Below, piece after piece: positions 21,786 to 34,756 of a stretch of DNA of 64,000 nt (its first letter is position 1; each line of letters begins with the position of its first letter). Location of the stretch: NCBI GenBank assembly GCA_949825025.1, contig OX463781.1, forward strand, positions 36,854,366 to 36,918,365, given 5' to 3'. The DNA is from Siphlonurus alternatus (taxonomy: Eukaryota > Arthropoda > Insecta > Ephemeroptera > Siphlonuridae). Position numbers and translations under genes: made by a program. The notes under the pieces were generated by a model, which was not told where the DNA came from, did no database searches, and saw nothing but the letters and a program-made list of their open reading frames with translations.

Positions 21786-22348
21786 GTGAATTTTTCCTAA
21801 CATAAATTTATATTTTCGATTATCACTCTTTAAGTAAACTGATATTAGGGACAAAACTATATATTAATACTAGGGTAGAAAAATCCGCTGATTTTGATCG
21901 TGTTACTAAAAAGGCAATCACTCCTTGACCCTCAAACAATCACTAAGTTCACATGACGCTTTTTAATACGTATCCGTTGACGACGTCTCATAAGAATAAT
22001 ATTATCTGTCATCAATGAATACTTATATTAAACACCGTCATGTGCACGTAGTGTATAATATCAGTCCGATTTTGTGTGTTAACTATATAAAAGAGTTTCT
22101 ACATCATAGTTTCAGATTTGCGCGCAGGTTGCATACTTTGCCCCTTATTCTAATAAGCCTTTCAGAGTCCCCAAATTTGAGCTCAAATACTTGAAACTTA
22201 AGTTGAACTTATTGTTAATATGTCACCTATCATAATATAGTAGTTAAATTAAAATGTAAGTTGTAAGACAAATTCCCCGTTGTGAAATTCCCTTTGCTAG
22301 ATAATATGACTTTAAATAACAAATCCACATTTGTTTATTTTGTTACAG

Positions 22349-22371
22349 GTGCAAGAGAACAGTTTCAATAA
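22349..22371 (+). CDS. Small membrane-protein gene, candidate terminal exon 4
   Basis: The acceptor TTTGTTACAG ends at 22,348. In the phase left by 21,785 the exon reads GAREQF-Q then TAA at 22,369. AATAAA-type signals follow at once (22,383-22,400). The full product via exon A would be 100 residues. The exon is so short that chance agreement is possible. Confidence 0.35.
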
Positions 22372-22570
22372 TATCATAACTAAATAAAAATTCAATAAAC
22401 ATTAGTTAACAAAATTGAAAGTGACTGATAGTAATAAAACTGAGATGGAAGGTATTAGAATACAACTCCCGGGTCATGAAAATGAAAGGTGATTATATAA
22501 GAATTTTTAATGTTACATTGTGTCACCCAAACTTTAGGTCACCTGATTTCTTTAAAACAAACAAACAAAA

Positions 22571-22912
<342 letters not shown>

Positions 22913-22958
22913 TATTATATTTTGTCAAAGTAAAAAATAAAAATAATTGTTGTTTTAA

Positions 22959-25900
22959 GGTAGAGATATTGTCGATCAGCTGTGTTGTAGCTTCTTGTGA
23001 TTAACATGTAAACCTTAGCAAATTCACAAAAATTCTGAAATTTTGAAATTTTTTAGAGTGCCTAAAAGCCTTCGAAAAAATTTCAAAACAATCTAACGAG
23101 CAGATTTTTTTTAAATTAATTTATTAAATTTTCAGCATAAAGCTTTTCGATAGAGAAACAATTAAACTAAAAACTTAATTAAAATAAATCGGCTTGTTAA
23201 ATTATTGTTTTGAAACTTTTTTATTGCTTTTAAGCACTATAATAGTCCAGGAAAATTATATATTTTGCTCGGGAAAATTAGTATTAAGCTGAAATTTGGT
23301 ACACACATCCCTTGATACCGTCTGAACACCCAAAAAAAAAAGTCACCTAAAATCCGAGCATAGGGGACCCCGTTTTTTGGGTTTTTGCCCATACCCATAA
23401 TAATTCCAAAAATAATTAATATCTTTGGAAATAATTAACACAGAAGAACAGTTGAGATAACAAAAAACATAACACAACTCAAATTTTATTATCAAACTAG
23501 TTTTATAATTTTACCCCTCAAAGTTTTCAAAATTCCCTAAAAAAAGCATCAGTTGTAGCTCTTTCAACATTTTGATTATTGTTGCATTAAAAATGTACAA
23601 GATTTTATTTAAATGGTTGATACATCTCTTCATTATATATCCAGCTGCAGTAAAAAGTTCATATGATGGTCACAACATTATAAAATTAATTCAATTTAAT
23701 TTATTTTAAATTGCTGTATTGCTCTTCACCCCCCTCCCATCCCCGCCTCCAAATAGGCTACTATAGTGTCACATTGAAAGTCGATTATTTGAAGGGTGAC
23801 TGTGTATTCCGTACCAAAATTCAATAAATTGTGTTTTCAATAAGAAATTTGTGATTAGTAATTTTATTGTAATAAAAAACACACTTTAATTTCCTAATAT
23901 GTTAATTGTTAACAGTTAACATATAAATATATTGAATTTTACTTCACTTTTCGGACTTTTACCTTTGCCGGTGATGTTCGATGTAACCCTTCTGTGTGTA
24001 GTATGTTGCGATGGTCACTTAGTGTTCGTGCACGTTACTAACACTTGCATGTACTACACATATCACTACGTTTCGAAAGTCAACCGCTCTCTTCCTCAGC
24101 AGAAAAAGTGAAATAAAATTCAATATGAATATCCTTTGCACGAAAAAATTATTTACTAATATAAATATATCCTATATATAATTGTGCTATCAACGAAATT
24201 GGGGCTCTTGGATGCATGTCTTTTGCTACCTAGTCTCAATTTAATTTCAATTCATTCTATTTATGGATCATATTTTGACAATGTAATTTTTATTAAATAA
24301 TATAATATGAGACTTAATTAATTTTAATTGCTGATTATCATGACAGTGTCCATGATTACAAAAAAACAAAGATATAATATATAACATATTTTTTTCAAAA
24401 ATGGATACATCAAATATTAATGATAGTTATATATTCTGTACATTAATTAATGTAATCATTAATTAATGTATAAATTAATTATATGATGCATAAATAGAAT
24501 GAATTGAAATTAAATTAAGACTTGGTAGCAAAAGACATGCATCCAAGAGCCCCAATTTCGTTGATAGCACAATTATATATAGGATATATTTATATTAGTA
24601 AATAACTTTTTCATGCAAAGGATCTTACATTGAAAATATTCACCAACTGCAAATTTATGTTTTTTTAACTTAATTAAACTTATTACAAGCAAATCAAATC
24701 GCCAAATGAAAGAATTATTTATTCTTCTTCTTTGAGTGGTTTTCAAGACTATAGAGTAAGTATGTCATCAAAATTATTTGAAAGAAAAGTATTAATTTCA
24801 AAATTTGCTGTATGTTTATGTAATACATCAATTCATATAACATGCACAAACGTTCTTGTAAGTTCATTTATGCTTCTTCTTCTTCAGTGCTAATCAGCGT
24901 TAATATAATTAATAATTTGTTACTTACTAATAATAAAATATCAATGATACACTTTGATAGTATAATATATCATACTATCATTGATATTTCCTGGATACTA
25001 TTTTAAATATATGATTCAAAATATTTTTGATTATAATTATGGCGTTTCAACCAAAGAAAATATGTAAACTATATTTGTTTGGTTATCATGGACACTGTAA
25101 TTAATTAATAAAAAGAAAAATTAATGTCAAATATATGACGTAAATATACCATGTAATAAAATTGATGCACAAATAAAGTGAATTGAAATTAAACTGAGAT
25201 TTGGTGGCAAAAAGACATGCATCCAAGAGCCTTAATTTTGTTGATAACATAATTATGGATATATTTATATGTTAACAATAAACCTGTTAGCAAATTAAAG
25301 TATTTTTTTTTTTTTTTACTACAATAAAATTATTAATAACATATTTCTAATTTAAGGCACAATTTATTGAATTTTGGTACGGAATACACAGTCACCCTTC
25401 AAATAATCGACTTTCAATGTGACACTATAGTAACCTATTGAGGGGGGGGGGGTGAAGATCAATACAGCAGTTTAAAGAAAATTGAAACATAGCTAGAGCT
25501 CTGTTAAGCCGTGAAGTTACAGCAGTCATTTACTACAATAGCATATATAGCTATATAGCTATATATTATACTTACAACATAACCACGCCCCCTTTTAACT
25601 CAGAAATCCCAAATAAATAAATTAAAATTAGTTTTTTTAATGTTGTGACCATCATATGAACTTTTTACTGCAGCTAGATATATATAATGAAGAGATGTTT
25701 CAACCATTCAAATAAAATCTTGTACATTTTTAATGCAACAATAATCAAAATGTTGAAGCAGCTACTGCGGCTTTTTTTTAGGGAATTTTGAAAATTTAAG
25801 GGGTAATTATTATAAAACTAGTTTGATAATAAAATTTGATGTATGTTTTGTTTTTTGTTATCTCAACTGTTCTTCTGTGACTATTATTTCCAAAGATATT

Positions 25901-26193
25901 AATTGCTTTTGGAATTATTATGGGTATTAGGCAAAAACCCAAAAAACGGGATCCCCTATGCTCGGATTTTAAAGGATTTTTTTTTTGGTGTTCAGACGGT
26001 CTCAAGGGATGTATGTACCAAATTTCATCTTTATACTAATTTCCCTGACCTCACCCATGTTATTTTCACTAATATTCCTGGACTATAATATCTACCTCTC
26101 AAAAAAAAAATTCAAAATTTTTATGAATTTGTTAAGGTTTACATGTTATTTAATTAGAGCTAAAAAAAACAGCTGATGGACGTTATCTCTACC
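22959..26193. mobile_element. 3.2-kb foldback element with TTAA target duplication
   Basis: TTAA borders both ends. The termini read GGTAGAGATATTG on the left and (complement) GGTAGAGATAACG on the right. The inverted arms are about 850 bp each (22,959-23,833 and 25,358-26,193) and can be followed through GACCGTCTGAACACC, CCGAGCATAGGGG and CAGCTGCAGTAAAAAG. The spacer holds a nested palindrome and no transposase. TTAA targets occur in piggyBac and Kolobok; GG termini fit Kolobok better (inference). It sits just before exon B. Confidence 0.85.
24127..24624. repeat. Nested inverted repeat inside the TTAA foldback
   Basis: Arms of about 135 bp contain TTGGATGCATGTCTTTTGC and its complement, with CCTATATATAATTGTGCT on the outer side. 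A third, diverged copy of the arm occurs at 25,150-25,265. Confidence 0.85.
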
Positions 26194-26293
26194 TTAAGCT
26201 GTTAACTTTTAACACTTTTTATATTATAACGTCAATTTTTACGTGTCTCTTATCATGATTCATCTTTTATTGATTGACATTTCTAACTTACAG

Positions 26294-26410
26294 GCGTGTT
26301 CCTGTTTGGCCGAGAATAAGAGGAAGAGTAATAACTGGTATCTTGACAGTCACCTCAGCAGTAACATTTTGCGCATTGTTTTATGCGCTACTTGTCCGTC
26401 CAATAAAAAG
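26294..26410 (+). CDS. Small membrane-protein gene, alternative transmembrane exon B
   Basis: The acceptor TTCTAACTTACAG ends at 26,293 and the consensus donor GTAAGTTC starts at 26,411. Entered in the same phase as exon A, it reads RVPVWPRIRGRVITG followed by a helix, ILTVTSAVTFCALFYALLV, and RPIK. P-x-W, then VI-x-G, a small/hydrophobic helix and a basic end recall exon A with one residue offset. This suggests duplicated, perhaps mutually exclusive exons, or a paralogous gene whose own first exon is unseen. Another frame of the same segment is also open (ACSCLAENKRKSNNW), but it gives no helix. Confidence 0.55.
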
Positions 26411-26514
26411 GTAAGTTCAAAATAAACAGAATATAATTTTTCATACTTCATACTGGTTAAATAATTAAATTTAATGCTTAATTAACTAAACACTAATGTA
26501 TTTACTTGGGACAG

Positions 26515-26671
26515 AATGATCATCACTAGCTATGCCTAATTTGCTGGAGCTGCATCTCTAAGTGGTTCAGTTTGTATTTATCGAAGTAGAAGAATAAAGG
26601 GACTCATCTCTCCAAATTTCAAGTTTGCAACGCCTCCACCTAGACAAAACGCGCAACAAGAGCAAAGTTGA
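26515..26671 (+). CDS. Small membrane-protein gene, terminal exon after B, with an in-frame TAA
   Basis: The acceptor TTACTTGGGACAG ends at 26,514. Spliced to exon B it reads R-MIITSYA, then TAA at 26,537-26,539, and the same frame then continues for 43 codons to TGA at 26,669. The continuation, FAGAASLSGSVCIYRSRR and IKGLISPNFKFATPPPRQ, looks like a second helix with a basic, proline-rich cytoplasmic tail. Either the protein ends at the TAA (62 residues from exon 1), or the TAA is a null allele, pseudogene mark or sequence error interrupting a longer protein of about 106 codons. No later acceptor avoids the stop while keeping the frame. Confidence 0.45.
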
Positions 26672-26734
26672 GTTCGTTGTGTCTCGAGTTACAGAACATT
26701 TAATGAACACATAAAACGTTTCAATAGACACATA

Positions 26735-26877
26735 AAAGGGCATTTACAAAGCCTTAAGGCCACAAATAAGGTTCAATAATTTAAGACCGGAAATTTTGGG
26801 TCTAAAAAACACGTCTAAAATCAAGCTTTAAATTATCAAGCCTTAAATGTGGCCTTAAGACTTTGTGAATGCCCCTT
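26735..26877. mobile_element. Small palindromic MITE (about 143 bp)
   Basis: GGGCATTTACAAAGCCTTAA on the left mirrors TTAAGACTTTGTGAATGCCC on the right, with inner CAATAATTTAA / TTAAATTATCAAG. TA may be the duplicated target, but the exact ends are ambiguous. Confidence 0.75.
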
Positions 26878-26879
26878 AT

Positions 26880-27517
26880 AACAAACAATTACAAAAAGAA
26901 TAATATTAATTTAACATCAAAAGAATATGATTGATGTATTCACAGAAAGATAGCTAAATTAAAACGTGCTTTTTTTTTTGGGGGGGGGGGGGCAAAGAAA
27001 CATAATTTTAATTTAACAACTGGCCCTGTAAGAAATGTACAATATTTCAAACGCCTCCCATATATGTTACTTTGTCAATCAATGTCGCAGCTTAAAGTGA
27101 TGCATTTTATCACGGACCATTACTTTACTGTGTATTTGCAAGCAGTCTGTGCAGGTGTGGTGATCACATTGAGAAAGGGTGCTGTTTTTTAACTCTCTCA
27201 AAATTGCAAATATTTTTTTATATCTTATTTGAAATTGCTCACCCTGAAAAATAGCATCATGTTTCGAAAATACAAAATAAAATTATTTTATTTTATCTAA
27301 CAAAGAAAACATGGCCTTGAACATCATTGTTATATGGTGTTGTTTTCTTTTTTCACTGGTGTTTCTATTAAATTCTAGTGAAAAATCACTTCTCCAGATT
27401 AGGAAAGTACTATTTTACTCTTATATTTAATTTTATGTTAAGAATATTGTTTGCATGTTTATAAAATTTGATAAAATATAATACAAAATCCCTTGATAAG
27501 TTTATAAAGATTCAAAA
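26880..27517. other. Region 3' of the membrane-protein gene
   Basis: AT-rich with a G-run at 26,982-26,992. No gene or repeat was recognised. Confidence 0.45.
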
Positions 27518-27521
27518 CTAT

Positions 27522-27617
27522 TGTGACGATAGTCTGATTTATAATTATATAAATTAGACGACCTCTGTTATACAACCCGCCTTGTGTCTAATCACCTTGC
27601 AAGATATTGGATCAAAA
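27522..27617 (+). repeat. Truncated 5' LTR
   Basis: About 96 bp matching the start of the 3' LTR, with one deletion (AGACGACC for AGACTATAACC) and a few substitutions, then loss of similarity at GGATCAA. Confidence 0.75.
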
Positions 27618-30510
27618 TGAAAGAAAAAAAAGGAAAAAAAGAAAAATAGTAATAATATATTTGAAATCTTGAAAAAAATTGTATGTATCAAAAGTCGTAA
27701 ACAATATGAGACAAAAATGAACATTAGATATTTTTATTAAATAATTTTAAATATAAAAATGTTTAAAAGTTTAAGTTAAATATCACTAGCTGATTAAATA
27801 ACATAATAAAATCAATTTGCATTGTAATTCTTTTGCAATGAAAAAAAAAATAACAAAATCTATTACATATGATCTTCAATTAAAGATATTTAAAAAAAAA
27901 TAGGTATATATTTTATTATCTCTTTTTAATAAACAATTCAAATAACTAATAACATAATTATTCATAATTTGATCAGTTACTTTTCTGGTATGAACTACTT
28001 TTAATATACGATTATAAGAGTCCAAGTATTGACAAAAATTTAAGGTGTATTGTTTTTCGTGTAATTCATTTATAATTATAAATAATCTTTCTTCTATTAA
28101 ATTTTAATTCAGATTTTAAAATTACCGTATCCTTATAAAAGATTCTAATTTTAATGCATGATTTTTATACAAAATTCTAGTTTTAAAAATTATTATAAAA
28201 AATTGTATCCGAGCTTAACAATTATACTTAAATCCGTTTGTTTCTTAAAAAAATTAATTCCACAAATATTTGAAAAATTTATGTGAAAAAAATATATATT
28301 ACAATTATGGTATTAAATTACTATTATAATAATGCATGTTAAATTATTGAATACAATACAAAGTTTAATAAAATGATAAATTTGTACGCATTTTATTCGT
28401 AAAAATTAAAATTAATTTTCAGATTTCAAGTATATAAGCTTTCGTAAATAAATGTTTAAGTAATATAACCTTTCTATGTTCCATATAAAATAGAAATAAT
28501 AAAAAAAAAAAAACATAAAATATTCATAAATATGAATGGAGTCAAAAAAGTAAAGCACTTAAAATATGCAGAAATATCTTCTTAAAAACCAGTAATTAAC
28601 TTCATTAAAACTTGAAAATAATTAGTTTATATACTATAAGTGTCAATAATAACTAATAAATATGTTATTTGTGAATATTTTCTTACAAAATAAAGAGCTT
28701 GGACAGTGATAAAAGTAAACTGTAAGAAATGATTCAAATTAAAAATTAAATTATTTGTATAAAAAAATGTATTGTTATTGAATTAAAAAATCTGTAAAAA
28801 TAATTTCTACTTTAATAAAAATTGTTTGCAATAAATGTAATTCACCTCTAAGAAAATTGCAAAATTATTAAATTTTTCGCAGAGCAAAAACTATAGAAAG
28901 TACTTTCATTATTTAAATAATGCTCATGACTTCTAGTATTATTAAAAAAATATAAGAAGAAATTATAAAAAATTAAAGAATATTATTGTGGAATTTCATG
29001 TTACTATTCTATAAGAATATACTTAGCATGCTATACTAATTATGTATATGTTGGTTTTGTACCATTGCTGACAGTAAAATATTTCAAATTCTTGCTTAAA
29101 ATTAGAAAAAAAGCTAATAAGTCTAAACATTTCTTAAAAATAAAAAAAATAATTTTCTATTTATCTTAAAACATAAATACATATATTATTCAATAAGTAA
29201 ATGATAACAAAACTTTTGGCAAAAGGGACAAATTAATTATCTATATAAATTCAATTATAAAATTTATTTACAGTCAGCATTAATAAAAGTATTTCTGCAT
29301 ACACGTATATATGTACTTTATTTGTTATGTATGTTAAAATTGTTAAATAATGTTATTTGTAATTCCCGTATATACAATTTGAAAGTATTAAAATTAATTA
29401 ACGTTTCTAACTTTCAAAATTTAAAATAGTTGAAAAAAAATATTTTTTATTGAAACTATATAATTGAAAATGTTAAAAAATTTAATCATATATGTTACAA
29501 TACATAATATAATCAGGTAGTTATATTCAATGTACAACCTGATCAAGTAATTTAAAAAGATCAATGATGGAAAAGTGTTATTTATTTTGTGTAATCGTAA
29601 ATTTAAAAAAAAAAATGATTTCAATATTGAAATTTCTATTATTATAATATTATGTATTTATGATAATATAAGAAACTGTTTATAAATTACTGTTTAAAAT
29701 TGTTTATTCTATATGGTTATTTTAAAATATTCAGTGTAATTTTCAAAATTAAAGCAAATAAAATGAAAATTTAATTAAGTAAATTTTTTGGGAATGTTTA
29801 AGATATATATGCATTATGCATGTAACATAAATCAATTTTGGTTCGATCGAAAATGAAACAACAAAAAATATGGTTAATTTATAAGCTGAAAAAAAGACAA
29901 GAAAAATAATGATAAATACAAATTGTGTAAATCAAATAAAATGGTTATAAGATGAAAAAAAAAATATATATATATATATATATTTTTTTTTTACATTTTT
30001 ATCTATTCTTCAAATTTCATCAAAATTTTTGGAATTTTTACCAACATTTCTATGTCTGTGCACTAAATAACTAAACAAATTTGAATGTAATCATTCACCT
30101 AAACATAATTGTTTTATGAAAAAAACTATAAATTCTGTTTCATTATCGGACCACATGATTATTTGTCTCCAGAGAGTTATGTTTAAAATTCAAAATTATA
30201 GCTACAAATTTCTTCTGTGCATAGTCACAATCCTATGTATTCATTAATCCCCTTAATTTTTTATTGCTGTTTTTATGTGTAACAAATGAGCAAGTACAGA
30301 CATTTCAGCACTATTTGTAACTTGATCCTACATCAATATATCTAACTATATTGGTGGTTGATCACATTGTGAATGGGCATTTGCCTTTTTCAATCCACCA
30401 TTTGGGTTATTTATTCTTTTTTTTCTTGTCTTTCCCTCCCATTTTATGTATTTCTTAACCCAATAAACAATTATTATTATTATTATTAACTATTTTAGTG
30501 TGTTAAAAAC
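27618..30510. other. AT-rich interior of the LTR element, no coding capacity seen
   Basis: Extremely AT-rich with stops in all frames. No RT, protease or integrase motif could be found by eye. Confidence 0.5.
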
Positions 30511-30516
30511 ATCTTA

Positions 30517-31720
30517 AATGGGCCTACGCCCGGTCGATTTTTTTTGGTTAAATCAAAAGAGGGCATCGAGATAAGCGTTTGTGAATTTTTTGATAACTGC
30601 ATCTTACTGCAATGCAGCTTGAAAGTGCATTTTATCTGGAGGCTGTCACTGAAAAAGCCTCTGACGTCACTACAATCTTTGATTAGTTGGACAATATATA
30701 CCTGTTACTTATAAACAGGTAACGCAGGGGTAGCCAATCAATAGACGGCACCAAAATTTAAAATATAATAGATTTCAAGGAATGAACATTTTTACTAACA
30801 TCAAAAATCAACAAAAATACACAATACTTCAAGCTACGCCAATTCAAATTAAAAATAACAACGATTAGAAATATAATTATTATTTCGGATATACCATCCA
30901 TCATATTTAAAACAACCAAAATTCTTCTCAATCGCATCATATCACGTTTCTTTTAACTTTTTTCTTTCAAATGGGCTGCATATACATTACACTCACTTTT
31001 ACACTTTTTAATAAAGTATTACTGTGCTCTGCTTGGGTGGATGCTGGTATGAAGAAAAGTAGAATAAAAGACAATAAAACAGAAAAAAGACAAATATTGT
31101 ATCCTGCCATCGCAATTGATATGGATTAAAAAAGGGATTAACTTTTCAACTCTTTTTTAAATTTGAGCTAAACATTCAATAGAAAATCAAGAGATTTGGA
31201 AACTGTTTTGCTGGCTGCGTGAGTGTTATATATATGCAGCGCATTCGAAAGAAAAAAGTTGAAAGAAAGGTGATGTGATGCGATTGAGAAGAACTTTGGT
31301 TGTTATAAATATGATGGATGGTATATCCGAAATATTAATATTATATTTCTAATCGTTGTTCTTTTTAATTTGAATTGGCGTAGCTTAAAGTATTGTGTAT
31401 TTTTGTCGATTGTTGATGTTAGTAAAAATTTTCATTCCTTGAGATCTATAATATTTTAAATTTAGGTGCCGTCTTTTGATTGGTTACCCCTGCGCTGCCT
31501 GTTTATAAATTACAGGTATATATTGTCCAACTAATCAAGGATTGTAGTGACGTCAGAGGCTTTTTCGGCGACAGCCTCCAGATAAAGTGCAATTTCAAGC
31601 TGTATTACAGAAAGATGCAGTTATCAAAAAAATTGAAAAAAAAAATTCCCAAACGCTTATCTCGAAGCCCGCTTTTGATTTAACCAATAAAAATCGACCG
31701 CTCCGCCCCGTAGGCTCATT
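30517..31720. mobile_element. 1.2-kb foldback element nested in the LTR element
   Basis: GGGCCTACGCCCGGTCGAT on the left mirrors ATCGACCGCTCCGCCCCGTAGG on the right (shared core GGTCGAT / ATCGACC and CCTACG / CGTAGG). The arms of about 440 bp continue through GAGGCTGTC, CCTCTGACGTCACTACAATC, GACGGCACC and GGATATACCATCCATCAT. The spacer 30,960-31,258 is unique. No coding capacity. Confidence 0.86.
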
Positions 31721-31724
31721 GTTA

Positions 31725-33400
31725 TTAAGTGGCAATACGTACACTACTCCTGCTATTTAACAAAAACTATACATTACATAAAAATTCCACAGCAGCAGCA
31801 AGAATTGGATCTACTTTACTATATGTTTGTACATGCCACCACTTTTACGCTGACAAATCTTCTTCGACAAGTGCGTATACTTTTCCCCAGTGATTTTCCC
31901 CTTCGGATGATCTGTGAATTTGAGGTGAACTTTGACCATTCAATGTTTTTCCTATGCATCAACTATAAGACTAAATACAAAATAAGTCCTACATTTCCCC
32001 ACTTCAAACGAGCAGTGCAACACAACAAAGAACTTTGCATCTAACAACGAGTGACAAAATTAAAAATTAAGTGCTAAAAATTATTAAATTAGGAACAATT
32101 TGTGTGGTAGCCGTCAATATTTAATTACAATTATATTAACTTTTTAATTATTTTAATTAATTTAAAATTGATTATTTAAAAAAAAATCACTAATTGTTTA
32201 AAATTCTTAAAAAAGGTATTATTCTAAATTTTTATTAATTTGGATGAACTAAATAATACTGAACCAAACTATATTCAAATGTTGCATGCATACTAGAAAG
32301 AACTAAATTAAACGTGACCAGTCATTTTATTTTTATTACTTTTGTCAAAATTTCATTAAATATTTTACTAAAAAAGAGAAATTTCAGTTAAAAAAAGAAA
32401 TAATAAATATTATTTTGACTTTTTTATGACAATTCTTGTTGCTTCTTTGTAATTTGAAAATAATTTAAATTTAAAATGTTTCTATCTTAACTCTTTTGAA
32501 AAAAATAGTTGAAATACTATAACATTTCTATTTATAATGCAATATACACAATACTTATGAATAATTGCTATATATCTTCCAAGAACTTTGTATCCAAAGT
32601 ATCCAATCAATAAATTTGCGGACAAATTTCATATATGTCGTGGATGAGTATTATAATAAATAACAAAAATTAAAAAAAAAATTAAAATACAACAACTTAA
32701 ACTAAATTAAGTTAATTTAAATTAAATTATAACGCAAGTAATTTCTATAAACCAAATTAAAAAAAATTGAAGTAAAATAACTGCACCCTTTAGATAAAAT
32801 ATCATTTGAAATTTTGCAAATTAATTGTCAATTTTAGAGCTAATTACGCATTTATTTAGATAAAGCTTGGGATTATATGCAATTAATATACATGTTAATT
32901 TTTGTATTCATTCTAATCAATTAGCACTATCAGCATCAGTGCAGTAGATATAATTTTCAAGGGTATACCATTTATAAATAAATATATGTTTCATTGGTGA
33001 TACAGTTTTAGATATGACTTTTGATCTTTTTCATTATAATGTTAATAAAATGTGAAAATTATATTAATATAACTTGTACGATATAACGGGAAATTGGTAA
33101 CTTAAAACATGATTGTTCTTTAACTAACTGATAATTTAAATTCAATAGGAAATAATATAGAAATTTAAAGAAAAAATAAATAGGTAATTTACCAATTCTT
33201 CGTTAAAATAATTGATAAATTTAATTATTATAAATAATCACTTGTTGCTTCATCTATTGAAAAATGTGTATTATAATAGCATTATGTAAGACAGAACGAG
33301 TTCTCTTGATCAGATAATTTTTTTTATTTAATTTATTAAGTAAATTCTAAATAAAATTTAATAAAATATTTTGGAAGTCAGGAGCCTTCCACTTTAAAGC
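31725..33400. other. LTR-element interior, right part
   Basis: 31,730-32,045 is less AT-rich and has a 79-codon open frame (from 31,805) with no recognisable motif; it could be a retroviral-type coding relic. 32,050-33,360 is AT-rich with nothing recognised. Confidence 0.4.
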
Positions 33401-33406
33401 GGGGAG

Positions 33407-34083
33407 TGTGACGATAGTCTGATTTATAATTATATCAATTAGACTATAACCTCTGCTATACAACCCGCCTTGTGTCTAAGCACCTTGCAAGATATTGGAT
33501 CAATAGTTCTCGTTCTCTAGAAATTACATGATAACATACAGAGATGTTTATTACTTTATGTACTTACCTCCTGTAAGAAAAATCCTGGATTAACCCGTCT
33601 CCTGCCAGTCTCCTGCCTGATTACCCGGGAGCTGACCAATGGTGTTTTAGTAAATAATGTTTCTTATAGAATAAACAGCTCCAGGAAGTATTTTTTATGT
33701 ATTACTATGAACTATAAAAAGGCAATGCAAAGAGGGAACATTCAGAGAGACGATGAGAGAGGCTGTTCGATTCCAGAACATTCACTTTAACACCAGCATG
33801 GTATCTGCAGTTATTAGTACTTATTTTTCTTACTGACTGTTCCAAACTCTGAGCATCCTTCATTCTTCTGTATTTAAAATGTAAGTATTATTTGAACTGT
33901 AATTCTATTAATAAATATATATGTTAAGAACAATGCTAGTTTTATAATTTAAAGATCTCACAATCATTAGATAGGCTTACGCTACTAGACTTGGGTTTAC
34001 GATCCTGGTTTCATGGGGTAAGATTATAAAGAAAAAGGTACAATAATTAGACCCCCTAGCTAAAGACAGAAATCCCCATGACA
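33407..34083 (+). repeat. 3' LTR (677 bp)
   Basis: It begins TGTGACGATAG and ends CCCCATGACA. Inside are a TATA-like ACTATAAAAAGG at about 33,710 followed about 30 bp later by CATTCAGAG (a possible initiator), and AATAAATATA near 33,910 as a possible poly(A) signal. It is much better preserved than the element interior. Confidence 0.78.
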
Positions 34084-34089
34084 CTATTA

Positions 34090-34604
34090 TGATGTTATTT
34101 TATATTTTAAATTGTTTTCTTTGTTTCACAAACAAATTTTACTCATTCATGAACAGATATTATTATACTAAACATAATCTTACGTTTGGTGTAAAATATA
34201 TAATTATTCAAAATGTTTATTTATTTAAAGTACAATTTATTTAATTTTTATATTTTATGAATTGAAATTATCAAAATATAAAAAAAAATGCATCAATTTT
34301 ATGGAACAAAAACTAAATATAATTTTGCATACAAATACACTGAATGAATTGTCAAAGGATCCATGAATAAACCACTCCATGCAAAATCACGTGCGATAGA
34401 TTGAAGTACTGCATGGGCATCAACAAGTTCTCATTACATTACTAAAGTTCTATGTTATATAATAAGCATCAAATTTTGATGAATACTAAACTTTAGATGT
34501 ATAAATACAGATTGTATAAAATAAATAGTCAATTATTATAAAATTATAATTATTATTTTTTTCCCTTTAATCAAACTTTAACTGGGTACTTCTACATACT
34601 AATT
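34090..34604. other. AT-rich intergenic DNA, nothing recognised
   Basis: No exon or repeat signature. Confidence 0.5.
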
Positions 34605-34606
34605 AC

Positions 34607-34756
34607 TCACTAAGTTTGAAAACCCGAACCTTCCGAAACCCTAGCTTAGCTTTTCGCGGGCTCTTCCGGAACAGGGGCGGCCACGGCCTTGCAATCCATC
34701 CCGGCATTTGCCTGCGACTGAGGAAAACGTGGAAACCTCAGCCAGGACGGACGCTA
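34607..34756 (-). mobile_element. 5S-type SINE, 3' body half (split copy)
   Basis: It matches 59,483-59,632: CTTCCGAAACCCTA, GGCTCTTCCGGAAC, CTTGCAATCCATCC and ACGTGGAAACCTCAGCC occur in the same order. It stops at ACGCTA, exactly where the 4-kb element begins. The 5S-like head is found beyond the insert. Confidence 0.82.

Larger units (their letters stand above)
27522..34083 (+). mobile_element. Decayed LTR retrotransposon with CTAT target duplication
   Basis: The left and right ends both begin TGTGACGATAGTCTGATTT. The right copy is a full LTR of 677 bp (33,407-34,083, TG...CA). The left copy matches only for about 96 bp. CTAT lies immediately outside both ends (27,518-27,521 and 34,084-34,087). 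A purine-rich CTTTAAAGCGGGGAG tract directly precedes the right LTR, as expected for a polypurine tract and setting the + orientation. The 5.8-kb interior is AT-rich and has no recognisable gag, pol or primer-binding site. Confidence 0.75.

Noticed and set aside
31805..32044. 79-residue plus-strand open frame as a gene
   Set aside because: It lies inside the LTR element, has no motif or splice signal, and is only noted as a possible coding relic.
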